From positions 142,968,102 through 143,032,101 of the forward strand of contig NC_086247.1 of assembly GCF_021018805.1 (NCBI RefSeq): a stretch of 64,000 nt of DNA. Reading direction: 5' to 3'. The DNA comes from Prinia subflava. Lineage: Eukaryota > Chordata > Aves > Passeriformes > Cisticolidae. The position numbers and the translations under genes were made by a program. A model generated the notes under the pieces. That model saw nothing but the letters and a program-made list of their open reading frames with translations, ran no database searches and was not told where the DNA came from. This document shows, one piece after another, positions 24,882 to 38,837 of the stretch (within the stretch, counting starts at the first letter, position 1; each line of letters begins with the position of its first letter).

Positions 24882-27800
24882 GAAAAGGTGTAGCAGAAGA
24901 TGTAACAGATTTTTTTGTTAAATGCTATCAAATGGTTAATTATATTTAATTCTTAGATGGAGAATATTCACGAGACAGGCATGTGTGATATCCAAGAGCA
25001 CATAAAGGTACCATGAACTCCTGCTTACCTGGAGAATCTCAGATTGGCAGCCAAATTCTTATACAGAGGTATTTTATATTTAGAAACTATTTATCCACAA
25101 GAACTCTTCAGGACTGCTTAGAATTAGGGTCAAAGAGCAATTGCAGGAAAAGGTTGTGGTTTTGGTTTTTTGGTTATTTTTAAGATAATGGCTTATGCTT
25201 TGCACATCTAAGTGTTTACCTTCATTTGTGTTTGACAAACTGCTTTAGCTGTTCTTCGACATCAGGCTGCAGCCCTGTCCCAGTTCCTCTGGTCTTTCCT
25301 TTGGTCCACTTCAACCTGTTACCTAAATCCTCCTCTGCTTTTCACATGTCAGCTATGCTGATGTTTCTCCTCACCTCATTGGAAATGTTCTTTACTTGTT
25401 GTAAGCAGCCTTCCTAGACTCAGTGATAAATTCTAAATTACAAAAATTTGACTTTCAGGGTGAATTATTGGTTTGAAATAAAACTAGGTTCAGAATGAGG
25501 TTTTCAAATTAAATTATCTCTTTGAGTAATATAAAATTTATAGTAATATAGGATATTATTAAATATCTTGCTGACACCGGTATTTACCAATTTGAAATAT
25601 CCATAATGTAAATCAGTTAAAGCACTATGATTTATGATAAAATTGACTTGAGAACCTCATTTTGTGATCCTCAAAGGTGAGATGCAGTAGGCAATATGGA
25701 ATGAGGCTGAGTGAAGACTAAGACTAAAATTCTATGTCTGACCCATAGCTACTTAATTTCTCACATCTCAGAATAGAAGATCTCAAAGCAAAGTAAGCTT
25801 ACAATGCAAATTTAGGGAAAAAAATATTCAAAAATTATTAACTTTGAAATAGAGTAATGAGTTCCAAATATCACTTAAATTCATAAATATTAATATTTCC
25901 TATTTATTAATTTATAAATACACAAACAGTTAATCTGATGGTCTAGAAAGCTAGAAGACCAATCAAGATTAAGGTGATTTTTTAAATTAAATTGACGATC
26001 CTGCAGATAGACTTAGGTGATTATATAAATTCATAACAGACTCTAGCTTGGCACATTCTGTCTTTGGACTGCTGTGTGCACGGTGTTTGAGCCACTGATG
26101 GCAAAACAAATAATCATAGCAATAACATCCTCTCCACAGGAGGTGATGAAGTCAGTCAGAGCTTTTCACAGAAGCAAAAAATGCACAAAATCAAGGTACA
26201 ACCAGAGATTCTTGAGGAAAAACCCTGAATTTTATAGGCTAAAAGACGATCACCTGTGTCCCTTCAAGAGAAGACAAGTATTTATTCAATCTGTAAAATG
26301 AACACTTTTATATTTGATAGCTGTATGCTTAGGGCATTGTAACAAATAGAGAACCTTAAAAACATGGAAGCTCATAAAAGAAAATAGATTGAACTTTGCA
26401 AAACTTGGCAATATTGTAATCAGAGGTAGGATAGAGGGGCAAATTTCTTTAGAAGTAAATGTTTGTGTTCCCTTTACAGTCATTCAAGACTAAACATGAG
26501 TCACTTTATTCAAAAGTTTAAAATCAGTGTTTTACGATAATTGGAAAAAATTCCTATTTCTTTCAACTGGCTGTGGAAATTTTGAGTATAAATATATAAA
26601 GAGTAATAAAAGTATGACCACTCATATCTTTCTTTTATACATATATATATGAAAACCAAAGAATCTGAAATACAATTAATGCTGTAAGGCTGTGAGGTCA
26701 AGGCAAATATAGTCTCATTAATATTAATATATACATTGTTCTGTCACACTTAATAACCTATGTCTTGCTCTCATTATGAATTTTGTATGTGGGTGAAATG
26801 GCAATAAACCAAGTTATTTGAGATATCTGTATATTCATTGCAAACACTGATCTCTATGAGCACAGCATGCTACTTTTCAACCTTCAGCATTTGAACATTT
26901 GAAAGGCAATTACACACAGGAAACTGGGGATTTCAATACCAGATCAGACTGCTAATCAGCTCTTATTTGGAGACCTGAATCCTTTTCCAAGCTAGTTTTA
27001 TTTCATTCAGAAATCAACTGTGAGAAGTCCAGACAGGTGTGTCATCACTTCTAAAATGATTTTTTTGTATTGTCACCTGCTGACTGAATCACTCAATTTT
27101 CCACTTTACTTATGTGGGGTCTAGAAGGCTCTTGAACTTATATAATTGACAAAGTAGTATCAATTAAAATTTCACAATATCTTCTTGGGAATAGTTGAAA
27201 ATTAAATTAAATAACAGCTTGCTTTCTGTGTCAGTAAAACCATTTTTCCCCAACTCTCTGACTCTAAGCAAGCAGTCCTGGGCTTGGAATATGTGAATGC
27301 TGCTTGAATAGAGAACTAACAGTTGACTCTGGCTCTCACACTTTTCTATCTTAATATAAGACAAAGCAAATAAGCATTTGTAAGGAAAAAAAATTAGGAT
27401 GGAAAATTATTCAGATTATTGATAATGATCATAATATATCTATAAAGAATGGTTTTGCAGGATGATGAATACTCAATTTCTTAGGTGATAAAGGGAAACT
27501 CCTCCCTAGATTTAGGAAAAAGCAGCATTAAACAATATAAGATGAAGAACATTGTTTCAAAGATTTATCAGAATTGTTGAAGGAGGCTGGCACCACAGTC
27601 CATCCAAATGACTGAGAAATGATAGGTGGAGTAGAAGCAGGCCATGAAGGACCATTACTTGTGCTTAATGAGCCAGAAAGCAGAGCCAGTGGAAGGAGGA
27701 AACGGGATGGGCTACAGCAGCAATGCCCACAGCAAAACTCGGAATTGGTATTACCAGGAAAGTCCAAATTTGTTAATCCCAAATGAAAAAGGATTTATAG

Positions 27801-29970
27801 CAAGATAGGAGAGGATAAAAGGCTGTTAGGATTTACTGAAGGCCTTTCCTTGCAAGAGATGAACTAGGAATTGGCAAGTTTGAGACAGGACTTGAGAAAT
27901 TAAACAAACCAGGAGGTGCTGCAAGTGACATACATGGGAGTGGCCATCAGGATGAGCCTGCTGCCCACAGAGACCAACAAAGTGTGTGAGAGAAAATCCT
28001 GAAGGGAGTCCTAGCTATGGACAGCAAGGCCTATGTTACCAATACCAAATGGTACTCAAGGGCAGGATATTCTCAGGATTTGTCAGAGGACAGTTTAAAC
28101 ACAGGAGAACAGGAGTGAAAGAGAAGTGTAGGTCCATGGGTTTTATCCTAGAGGTGGCTGTTGAATACATTATGTTTATCATTCAATCTGTCCACAGCTC
28201 ACAAGAAAATTTTAGCTTTCATCCCTTTATTACCTTTTCTCTCTAAAGCTTCTAGTCTGGACTTTATTTCAATATCAAAATAAATTAACGTTCCTCAAGT
28301 GCGAGGAAGTCTTTGTCATCCAGGAGGAACAATCTTAAAGTATGTTGAGAAACACTTGAACAGCTCAGCTTATGGTACAGTGTGGCTTGCATATCCCACA
28401 GTAATTAGCTGAGGCAATCTGAATGTTTAACAGGAATTGCTATTGAACTGCTCATGAAGAATATGGAGATCAGGAATTAACTGCAGAAATTATTCAGCAA
28501 ATAATTTTGAATTATACTAAATGAAAGAAAAGAGTAAACTGTTTGCAGGCAATTTGCAGAAAGAAAAGTGAGAAAAATTCAAAGAATAAATTATTCATCC
28601 AGTTCTGGCAGACTGGGTCTGAATGAACCCTCTCATCCCCTTCCTAGTTGTCATTATACAGAGAGATTTCCTGGGGTTCTAAAGACAGAAATGTTTGATT
28701 ATGATTGTGTGATTCACACATATAGGAGAAACATGAACCAGTGGGCATTGTTCTTCCTTGTGGCGTAAGGGAGCACATTTCCTTGCAGAGAAGTCATTTT
28801 CCCAGCTCAGGTAAAATTGGTTTGAGCTGTCGTGGCATTGCCCTCCTGACCCCACAGCTGAGTGGATGGATCTGCAGACAGAGGGACAGATCTGGTCCCT
28901 TGGAAGCAGACTTGTTTAAAGCAAATACAGAAAGAAAGCCTTAATTTCTACTCTTTCAGCCTCACAGGCAATTGGGTTTCCAAATGCTTTTTTTCCTAAA
29001 GAATAAATTGTTTGGATCACTTATTTAATAAACGAAACTGCTGTCATATCCTAACTGTCTTGGTATTTACTGCCTTAAAATGTTCCTTAACACTTCCTTA
29101 TTTTATTGAACCTAGGAAAGGAAGATGATGCAAGGCATAAACCTGAACTTTTGAGACATCATAAAAAATTGATGACTAGTAGATGTTTTCGAAGAAATAT
29201 TTTGTGTCTCTTATTTCTTATTTGATAAGGACTTTTAATCAAAATAATAAATAAGTTTTTCTTTTTATAAAGAGGTTTTAGACAGATGTGTTGATTAAAT
29301 ATACAGCATTTATCCAGGGTAATTAAAATTGCTAAACCTGAAAGGACAACTCCTTATTTTAGTATCACATGTAGAAATATTATTTCATTTCTTAGTGCTA
29401 TGTATACCATACACAATGAAATTTGGGGTTGTTTTTACTTTTCTTCCCTCTTTCCCTTTTTAAAGTGCAATTGAGAATTGAATAAAGCAGAGGACTATCA
29501 ATGATACAAACACAGTTACCTAAACCTGTGCTCCAAAAATGCTCTGGTCTTTACAGACCATATGTTAGTGTGCACTGTTTAAATTGAAGCCAAGACAACA
29601 GAAACATCCTTGTTTTCCCTTACTTTCCAACCAAGAAAGAATAATTTATGCAGTTCATACTTGGGGACTGAGGTAGAAAGGACATGTTAGAAATGCAAAA
29701 AATACTGAGAAAATGAAAATGCAGTTATTAAGTATTATTGTAGTGAAGAAAATAAAGGTAAGAGAGTTGGGGGAACTTTTGCTCTCAGAGCAGATGTGAT
29801 TCTAACAAAGATTATTCTGTCTGCCTAATCCAGAGAAAAACACTGTGGTTGTTTCTACTGAGGTAAAGAAGTAACATACCTGCATCCAAGTGAAATTACT
29901 GCAGGATATATAAATTCTGTACCTGAGCTTCCTAACTGAAGTGCAGCACCACCCAAAAGCAGATAGAAAG

Positions 29971-30007
29971 TCTCTGAATCAGGTTGGGTGACAATTAGAT
30001 TCAGAGA
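29971..30007. repeat. Inverted repeat, 10-bp arms, 17-base spacer
   Basis: TCTCTGAATC at 29971-29980 is perfectly complementary to GATTCAGAGA at 29998-30007. Confidence 0.6.
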
Positions 30008-31848
30008 TGCTATACAGGAAGGCAGATGGAGGTTCTCTGCATCAACAGTCCAAGTTCATCTGCTACTGAGCTAACCTTTCCATGAATAATTGATGGTCAA
30101 CTCTATCTGAATTTGAGGCTGCAATATGAAACAGCAACATGTTTCACAGTAAAGGACACAAATCAGACACTAAATTTTACAAAGCCTGCTACACAAGGTC
30201 TCTGGATTATGTTACATGTGTAGGTTAATGGACAAGCACAGAGAAAAATTACTTGCCTTCACTTTTCAAAGCAGAGCCTTGCAAACAGTGAGCTATGATG
30301 AACTGCACTGGCAGTGTTGTATCTTTGCAAAACAGACAGCATTCAGACTGAAAAAATAAGATCCTTTCCAAAGTGATTTTCAAAGCAGTTACTCTTCCTA
30401 AATTACCCATATTCCAAAATAGACTGCTCAGTGCAGAGAAATTTTTTTTGGTGGATCCCTTCCAGCCCTGGTGCACCTGCACAGCCCAGGAGGTGTGTCA
30501 GTGGATTCACTGCTTCACCACAGGCTCTGATTGCCACTTGCTGCTAAAGAGATGCTCAGGTCAGCCTAAACATTGTGTGCTAGTAGAAAGAAAACAAACT
30601 GCTGAGAAAACAAAAATGGGGAATTTTCATCTGTTAGATTCCTACTGTAACTCCAACCACACAGCCACACAAGCACTTGCACCACACCAAAGGATGATGC
30701 AGTTTAGGGTCTAAGAATTGAGATAATGAGGAGGAAGGTCTGGGCTTTCTCAAGCTGGCATTGGCAGAGAAAATTGTTACTTAGCTTTGAAGGAGATTCT
30801 TCCTTATCAAATAACCAATCTCCACTGGATTTGTAAGTGAACTGATTTTTTTTCCTGGCAAGTAAATCCTGATAGCAGAGAATCCCATCTATTAGTAGAA
30901 AGATAAATTGAATATCTACATTATTAGGGATAAAGCACAACAGACCACATAAGACCAGAATCAGACCATTCTTATTGTTGTGGTGATATGGCAGACACAT
31001 TGTGAGGACATAATTAACATAAATCTTTTACCCTATGAGAACCAAAAAAATGAAGTGTAAGTTTTATGGAATGTATTTGTAGAGAGGAAGCATTGCTGTT
31101 AAGATCAAAATTGTCTTCATATCAGGCTTTTCTTAGGGGGAAAAAAACAACAGAGAAATATTGTTTTACTCATGAATGCAAACCCAATTTCCATCAGCAC
31201 CCAAACTAATATCTCTTTTAATTACCTTTTTCTTCTCTGGTTCATACCAAAAATCAGCTCTGGGTGTGGTTGAGGTCTCTGGTTTTGGTGCACGTTTCCT
31301 TGCTTACAGCATGCTCACAGACAGCAGCAATCCAAAAGCAGCACTTTGCCCCCTTACTTGCAGTCACACCAGCAGAGCTGGCAGGGGTCAGGGCTCCTGA
31401 GCAGGTTCATGGTTTAAGACACTGTTGTGTTGTTCCAGTTCAGTACTTCAGAGAGAGAGGATCAGTTATTGGCCCTTTCATTCAGCCTGGGAGGACTAAA
31501 ATGTTATGTCCACCACTTTTAAGGAGACTCATTGTATCTCCAGGCCTAACAATGTTAATTGCCTATTACGACTCTTCTGTAAATGAATAAATCACATGCA
31601 AAGGCCATAGTAAGGAATGTTTACATCCTGATTTGCCTGTTCATTTTAGAGCTGTCCAAATTATACCTGCATATATTAAAGTTCTGGTAAACTATGTGCA
31701 CAGATCCATTTATTTAAATGACTGAGTAAGAATGATATATAAATGATGGTGAGCATCTAACTGTGAACATAAATCATGTACTTTAGGGTCTCACCCTGCC
31801 AGTGAACCTCAGAGAGAGATGTGCACAATTTCAAAAGATTTGGGTTTG

Positions 31849-31888
31849 ATTTGTTCCTAAAGAAAGCTTTCATTTGTTCCTAAAGAAA
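31849..31888 (+). repeat. Direct repeat, 17-bp unit, 23-bp period
   Basis: ATTTGTTCCTAAAGAAA occurs at 31849-31865 and again at 31872-31888 with six bases between. It is either a tandem duplication with a diverged tail or a slipped insertion. Confidence 0.9.
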
Positions 31889-34439
31889 CAGTAAAACTGC
31901 TTCAATAGGTTTTTTGTAACTCATATGCTGTGTAATATACTATAAAGGCTATAGATCTGATCCAACCACTGATAATGTTACTGGCAAAAATCCCATTGAT
32001 TCAAAAGACTCTGACAAAGTCATTCTGAGAGCAAAAGTAACAGGTGAAGAGCAGGAGTATTAACATCATTTGCTTTGTGAGTACTTTTCATCTTTTTTAT
32101 TTACATAAAAAGTTAACATTTCCATTCTCATAAATAATTTAAATACCAACACAACAGCCATGGGTTTTACAGCAGCCTGCAGCCATATCTCTGTATGTGA
32201 ACTTGCTCCTCCATGGGGAGGGTATAATTTTCTAAGGAAATGTCTCCCCTGACTCTCTTTACTGAAATGAATTGGTCTTGCTGTTTTAGTAGTGACCAAA
32301 AAAATGATAGCATCTGTCAGTCTACATGAAAATCTCTGGTTTGGATCCCACTAACAATAAACAATTTTCTGAGAAAAGTCACTGTGGGATTCACAGCAGG
32401 GTTTGACAGCCACTTGTCTTTCAAGAGATTTCCCACTATTGAAGTTAACAGTATCAATGTCCACAGAATATAAACACCTCCCATTAAAGAAGCCTCAGAC
32501 ATCTGGGTTTATTTCATCAGAAGGGCCTTAAGAATGAACTTCTCTATTTATTTATAAGTGTATGACTGCTTTAAAACAATATGTTTGCTCTCCTGATTAT
32601 TCTCTTCATGTACCACTTTCTTCTCAAGCATGTGATCATCCAAAGGGATAAAAATGCATACTTGCTTTTTTATTGATTTCCTCTTCAAATTATTTTAAAG
32701 TGTGAATTATAACATTAATATAAATAACAAAGTAGCAGCAAGCTATTAATTACCTGCTACAACTCAATACATCATTAAAATTATCCATTTTAATGACATG
32801 ATACAGTGCAATTATTATTATTTTGTTATTATTATGATTATATAAACCTGCATTAAAACCCTGGATCTAAATAAATTTCAGATCATTCCATTCCTTTTAC
32901 AGTGTTCACCCAGTCCTAAATTTCCTATCTTTCTTTGTTCATTAATACACCCAATGTTTATTCTTGTACATTTCTTGCAGAGCAAGGTTACCTACAGGAT
33001 TTAGACAGATGGGTGTGCCACTTTCTGGGTTTGATACATCCACAAGCAATTTACAACATGAGCAGTTCTCATAAAATGTACATGAGATTTTTAGAGCTTA
33101 ATTCTGTGACACAAATTCAAGAATGTCAAGCATGGTAAAGGACACCTGATTACCTAGTTTTCATTCAGACATCAAAGGTATGTCAGGAACTTTAAATAGC
33201 TTGCTCTCAAAACATTAGCTAATACCTGCATCGACTTAGATAGTCGTAGCATTGATAAGCACCAGATGAAGTCCTTCTACAGATACAGCTAGAGAAGATT
33301 AGGGCAGAATTATGATAAATGCCCAGAGGGAGGTTTAGAGAGAGAAAAAGAGCCTCCCAAATGCTGTCCCTGCTCTGACTCTCCTGTGACACCCACCAAA
33401 CACAGTGGAAATGTGGCAGCTGCAGCAGAAGAGGCTCAATGAGAGAAGGCAACTTCCTGATCCCATGTTTTTACATCCCAGTGGAGTGAGTACCCACTTG
33501 TATCTTGTAGGATTGGTCCAGTTATTCATTCTTCCATGGATTTTGCAGAAAATTAAAAATTCAAGCCTCACATACTTATCTTCCAAAGGAACAGTTTTGT
33601 TCAGCCAAACACAATAAGCAACAGAGAGAAGCCAGAGGCAGGAGCTGAGCATTTAGCAAAGGTGTATCAGATTTTTTAAATCTTTTTCCAAACCTTTGTC
33701 TTGGTCAGGTGAATTAGGTCTTAACCACACCTCCAGTTTAATAAAGTAAAGTTTCACTAACATTGAAAAATATACATAAAATTTAGCTCAAACACTTAAT
33801 CACTGATGAAGAGAATCAAATGATTCCCTTAGAAAGGGCTCACTCAGTAATTTATCATCAAAAATCTAGACTTTCCCCTTCCATTTGAATATACTGCCAT
33901 GCTGGCAGAGCAGTAGGCAGTAGTTATTAGAACTTAACTGAGTTTTCCAAAGGGAAACATTTATTTCACTCAAAGAATTTGTTACTACATTTACCATAAG
34001 AGGTTTCCATCTAGTCTCTATTTTGAACTAAGCAGCTTTGTAATATCTCATCAATTCAAACCACATTTTTTCAGAGAACCCACTGAATTAAAGAACATGG
34101 CACTTTTAGCCTTTATAAGGGAAATAAAATACCGAGTCAAGCGACTTTACAGAGATATAGAGTGATTAGAGGGACAACTTAATTCAAATACATGGGGAAA
34201 ACAGCTCTTTAGCCTACATATTCATTTTAAGGAAGACTTCATGTTTTACATCATACTAAATGCAGTTCATTGCAGTAGAGAAAATGGAATTTCTAAATGA
34301 AGTATCTACACAGATTAAAGGCTGCTGGTTTACTATTTGTATCCATCAAGACTAAAAGAAAACATGATAGCTCCTTTGGATGAAAATTTTAGCCATGAAC
34401 TTGTGCAGAACACTTTCAATAAAAAAGGATCTAAGATTC
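31889..34439. other. AT-rich DNA without a supported gene
   Basis: Open frames up to 105 codons on the minus strand (33335-33652), none recognisable. An imperfect ATT repeat occurs at 32811-32841. Nothing else is supported. Confidence 0.6.
32811..32841 (+). repeat. Imperfect ATT repeat
   Basis: ATTATTATTATTTTGTTATT followed by ATTATGATTA, a decayed trinucleotide microsatellite. Confidence 0.8.
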
Positions 34440-35063
34440 TAGCTTAAAAGTAGCTGGCATGTCTTGGTATAAAATTCAGGAGTAGGGAAGCAGGAAACAG
34501 AGAGAAACAATTCTGCAGACCCCAGGGTCAGTGCAGAAGGAGGGGTGAGGTAACCCAGGCATGGGAGCAGAGAGCTCCCCTGCAACCCATGGTGCAGGTG
34601 GTGGTAAGGCTCAGGTTGGACAACTTCATGAAGGACTGTCTGCAGTGTAAGGAACTCCACACTGGAGCAGAGCAAAACTGTGAGAAGTCCTTCTCCTGAG
34701 GCAGAAGGAATGGCAGAGACAATGTGTGATGGACTGACCACACATCCCTGTCCCAGTGTGCCTCTGTGGGGAAAGAGGTGGAGAAAATCACAGCTGAAGT
34801 TGAACCTGGGAAGAAGGGAGGAATGAGGGGAAGGTGTTCTAAGATTTGTGTTTATTTCTCATTTTCCTTGATTATAAATATATAAATTAAACAGATATAA
34901 ATTAAACTGGTTTTCCCCAAGTTGTCTGGTTAACTATGATGGTAATTGATTGCTCCCTGTCCTTGAGTCTTTCATCATTTTCTCTCCCCTGTCTGTCTGA
35001 GGAGGAGATGGATAAAGGGGCTTTGGTGGGCACCTGGCATCCAGCCAGGGTCAGCCCACCACA
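34440..35063 (-). mobile_element. Diverged avian LTR-type dispersed repeat, minus strand
   Basis: Read on the minus strand from 35063, the sequence starts TGTGGTGGGCTGACCCTGGC, then TGGATGCCAGGTGCCCACCA. I recognise this as the start of a common dispersed repeat of bird genomes with an LTR-like TG start. It continues in the family's order: an AG-rich ACAGGGGAGAG patch, a TTTAATTTAT stretch, GAGAAATAAA, CACCTTCCCC, then CTGCTCCAGTGTGGAGTTCC and the related 'tccttcatgaa' block, and finally CTGCACTGACCCTGGGGTCT near 34530. Many differences and small gaps show an old copy. The far end is not clear and the element is probably truncated, so 34440 is approximate. The family name is not assigned from memory. 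Open frames across it (100 codons at 34439-34741) are incidental. Confidence 0.7.
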
Positions 35064-36459
35064 AAGTGATAAATGCCAGATATTTATTTCAATCCTTCCA
35101 GGATCTTTCCACTTTAGTGCTAAGACTGCACCAACAATAAAATAAAGAGGATTGGATCTACAGTGCTGTAGCATCCCCCCAGACTGGCTTTAGAAAGTGG
35201 AAGTCATCCAAGCCTCTCTTCAGTTTGCAGATTAACAGTACAGACAACTTTAATAAATATGGTTAAATTATCTAACCAATGCCAATGATATTTTTAACAT
35301 CTGAGAAGATGGAATTGGCTTGATGGGCTATCTCAGAACTGCTGCTTTTGGAAGCTGTTACTGTTTAATTGGTTTCATAGCAGCATGTTGTTACAACCAC
35401 AGACATGCTGCCTCCTCAAAACAACACATACAAGTGAAAAAAGGGAGTTCATCAGGTGGAGAAATGGTCCTGGGACACACTGCTCTGCTTGCTGGGACCC
35501 ACACCCACCATGAGGCCGCAAAGCAAACAGAGGCCATTTCAGTCCCAGGACAAAATATAAGCTAAAGATAGTGGAAAGTCCTCACATGCTCTCACTGGAT
35601 CTGGCCTATAAACTACAAAATCCGTTCCTTATCTACTAGATAGAATACTGCTTTTATGCCTGATAGAGCTTCAGACATTAATGCTCAGCAATCATCAGTC
35701 ATCACCATCAATCAGTCATTTAAATGGTATACAAGAATTTGGTTAATACTTTTGTACTTGAGTGATTTTATTCATACACAAGTGCCCTTGCAATCAGATC
35801 TGAGGCATCTTTTGTGACAGCAAGTATGACACTTCTTTTCAGACAGATGTTCCCTATTTTGAACAGAAGAAGTGGATTTCTCAGTCTGAGGGGGAAAGGG
35901 AGCCATTTAATGGTTACATGAAAATAAATTATCAAGTGGTGTTGTCATATCTTCATAAGGCTCAGAGGAACAGATGGAACTCAGAAGAAATCCAACCATT
36001 CATCAAGAATTTCAGTGAGAAACTGGAGGAAGTAGTTTGAGACATCTAGACTTTCTTTACTATTCTGAATACTCAATGTTCCTGGGTTTCGTACTACTCT
36101 AAGATTGTAGGAAATTATTTGTACTTGGAAGGTTTTCTCTTCCCTCTTGGCAGGAGCCAGGACAGCATCAAGAGGAGAAGCAAGAGAACTTTCCAATTTT
36201 TTATGATTGATACCAATTACCTGGGGACAGGCAGAATTGCAAGGAAATCCCCCATCTACTCAATAGCCTTTACCTCAGAGGTGTTTAGTGCAGGGCTAGG
36301 CAGCTTGTTTGCCAGAATCAAAAAATAGGAGCAAATAGGAACAGTTTAAACAGCCAATCATCAGCATCCAACAAGACACCTAGAAAACATCATGCTCTCT
36401 GCTTTCTCAACCATGTCAGATTTCAGCTCTGAATCTGATGTCACTGCTTGTTTTTCCAG
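35064..36459. other. Unique DNA without a supported gene
   Basis: Open frames of 69-81 codons only. A good acceptor-like tract (TCTCTTCCCTCTTGGCAG) ends at 36153, followed by a purine-rich run, but no donor follows at a sensible distance and no gene model can be built. Confidence 0.55.
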
Positions 36460-36516
36460 CAAAGAGCATCACAAGAACTCATTCTAGAGGACAAGTCCTG
36501 CAGATGCCAGGAGAAG
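36460..36516 (+). other. Exon-like interval, 57 bp, unverified
   Basis: CACTGCTTGTTTTTCCAG directly before 36460 is a strong acceptor, and GAGAAG/GTGAGTTC after 36516 is a strong donor. The 57 bases hold no stop in the phase-0 frame, which reads 19 whole codons containing LEDKSCRCQEK, or in the frame one base earlier (KSITRTHSRGQVLQ). The length is a multiple of three, as expected of a cassette exon. I recognise neither peptide and no partner exon can be tied to it. Splice-like pairs this short also arise by chance in 64 kb, so this is a candidate only. Confidence 0.2.
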
Positions 36517-38837
36517 GTGAGTTCTCTACCCGTAGGCTGCAGTCAAACACAAGTACCATGACAGCAGCTATCTATAATAAGAGAGAGGATTTGCTGACTT
36601 TCAGTTTATTTTCAGGACTGTTCTCCTACACAAAGATAAGAGTTTAGGTTGTACATTTGTAGACTTCTGGCTGTGCCAAAGGAATAGAAGTGCTGATTTA
36701 GCCTTCTTCTTAAGGAAAGTAGCTCTCAGTCTGGCCCAAGTGAGACCATATCGAGAGACTCGGGCACTGTGACCTTCCTCCTCAAATCACTGAGGAATGT
36801 GGGAATATAATATATATAGCAATATCTTAATTACATCCTGTTCTAATTTACAGCAGAACTACCTTAGGTATATATTTTTTTCTGACTTTCAACTGTTCCT
36901 CAAAGCAGTTAAAGCTCCTTTTAACCTTGTTTTTTTCCTCAGATAGGAAGACTTGCAAAGATGAAGACACAGAAACCCTGTTATGACTTCAAGACAAAGT
37001 TAGTTTCTGGTAAACTGTTTTTGGCCAAGGATATTAGCACTGTTGTAGGAAATACGTAAGGGGAAAGAGTGGATGCATTACCTAGACCTCATATGTTCAG
37101 GGGAGAGCTGGAGTTTTCCCTTCCACATTGAAGTTAAAGCAAATTTCTGCAGCAGGGTCCTTGCTTGCACCACATGCATGCACATCTTACTTCTTTTCTG
37201 AGGTGGAGAAGGGACCAAAGCCCCCATGTGGTATATATTTCAAAATCTCCTCATTCTGAGTGCAGTAAATTATTTCTGTGTTCATACTTATGAGGCAAAG
37301 AAGGGCAAAATGCAGAAGGTGTCCTTGGTAAACAGGGAAGTGGACAAGCCTGAAAATTTGCCTAAAGTAACGTAATTTGGAAAAGCCTGATTTACATCAG
37401 TAAGTGATGTTAGATTTGCAGAAAGGTGTGGGAGACATTTCTAGCTTTTGAAAGAATTCAAAAGATGTAATTGAAATGCATAAAAACACAATTATCAAAC
37501 AAAGATTTTTGTACTTAATGTATTACTTTATTTTTATGCAGAAATATATTCTCTATGTATAGCACACAGAACTATCCACCCCTTTATCTTTCTTACCTAT
37601 CATATTAGATATTTAATTTTATAAAACTGTCATAAAGCACAAAGTAATTCCTATCCTACGTTTAAGATTTTAGGGAAAAAATAAAAATAGATACTGGAAC
37701 AAGTAGCATTTTTAATGCTTTTATGTTACCTATCCATAAATAAAAATAGTAAGTTTTTGGCCCATAGCCATTATTGCATCTTCTCCACCTAATTAATTAG
37801 AGATTTGATATAATTTTGAGACTAAAATTGACTTGCTCACTGTTATCTATTACTACTATTCATACCTTTATTATATTCATCTTCTAAGTTTTTGAGAATA
37901 CCAAGTGAATATCTGAATATCAGACAACAGAAATTGATTTCTGTTTATCTCTAAAAATGACAATAAAATCTACCATGATAAATGGCATATATGGATTTGA
38001 TATTTTAGACTTCAGATGGTTGCATGATTTTAATCATTAACAATATAACTTCAGAGTATATTTACAGTAACTAGAAATACTGATACAAGGGAAAAGGAGA
38101 GGAAAACTAGTTATTTTCAAAATAACCCTCCAGCAGTACAAAACAGAGGGTAGAGCAGGTTCCAAAGATTTCTGCAGAATTGAATCTATGAAGAAATATT
38201 TTATAAATTGTACTTTCTCAAATAATGTAATAGCTGAGTATATACAATGATTTGTCTTTCCACACAGAAAATAGGAAGCAAAAGACAGTTGGAAATGCAC
38301 AGAACATTAGCACTTTGGAAAAAAATAACTTTCAAGAGATGATTCATGTCCTGCTCCTCCTGCAGCGTCAGAGGAAGTGTGCCCACTCCTTTTCTTTTTA
38401 TTTTTTTTTTTTTTCAGACACAAGAAGCATACACCAAACAAGCTGTGGAAAACAGTAGGAGAGATTTCAGGACGAAAATTTCATCTGGTTACATGGGCAG
38501 AGTTCTAGTGTTTCAAGAAAGAAAAAGAACAATTTTAATCCAATAATGACAAAACTACTTAATTTTAATCTCATTCATTTAATCTCAAGATTGTAACACA
38601 AGTGACTTAAAATACGTGGTGCAATTTATTTTCACTTTGTCAAGCCAGACCCTGCTAGCTGAGCTATTAGAAGTAGTCAAGCTGAAAATCCAAAATTTCT
38701 CTATGTGAGCACGAACAGTGAATGGGCAGTCGCTGTGGGGAAAGAGAACATGAATTCTCATGAAAGTGCAGAGATCAATTCACAGCTTTCACAATGATGC
38801 TGTCTCCTGTGTGAATTGGCAAAAATGCACCGTGTGG
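36517..38837. other. AT-rich DNA without a supported gene
   Basis: Short open frames only (up to 87 codons minus at 38037-38300). A long T-rich tract ending in CAG (about 38386-38417, with 14 uninterrupted T) resembles a splice acceptor but has no exon context. Confidence 0.6.
38401..38414 (+). repeat. Poly-T run, 14 bases
   Basis: Part of a longer pyrimidine tract (38386-38415) interrupted by a single A and ending in CAG. Confidence 0.9.

Larger units (their letters stand above)
24102..31848. other. AT-rich DNA without a supported gene
   Basis: Nearly eight kilobases with open frames up to 113 codons (30373-30714), none recognisable. It holds a short 12-bp tandem repeat at 24848-24881 and a 10-bp inverted repeat at 29971-30007. 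CTCAG/GTAAAA near 28809 is a passable donor match without context. GATCCCTTCCAGCCCTGG near 30455 resembles the CR1 tail phrase but is not followed by the rest of a CR1. Confidence 0.6.

Noticed and set aside
30454..30475. GATCCCTTCCAGCCCTGG as a CR1 3' end
   Set aside because: No ATTCTATG tail and no CR1 body on either side.
34439..34791. 100- and 87-codon minus-strand frames
   Set aside because: They lie inside the diverged LTR-type repeat and are not retroviral gag, pol or env sequence.
36119..36328. 69-codon frame after a good acceptor at 36153
   Set aside because: No donor follows at a sensible distance and the phase-0 frame stops after 18 codons; the peptide is not recognised.
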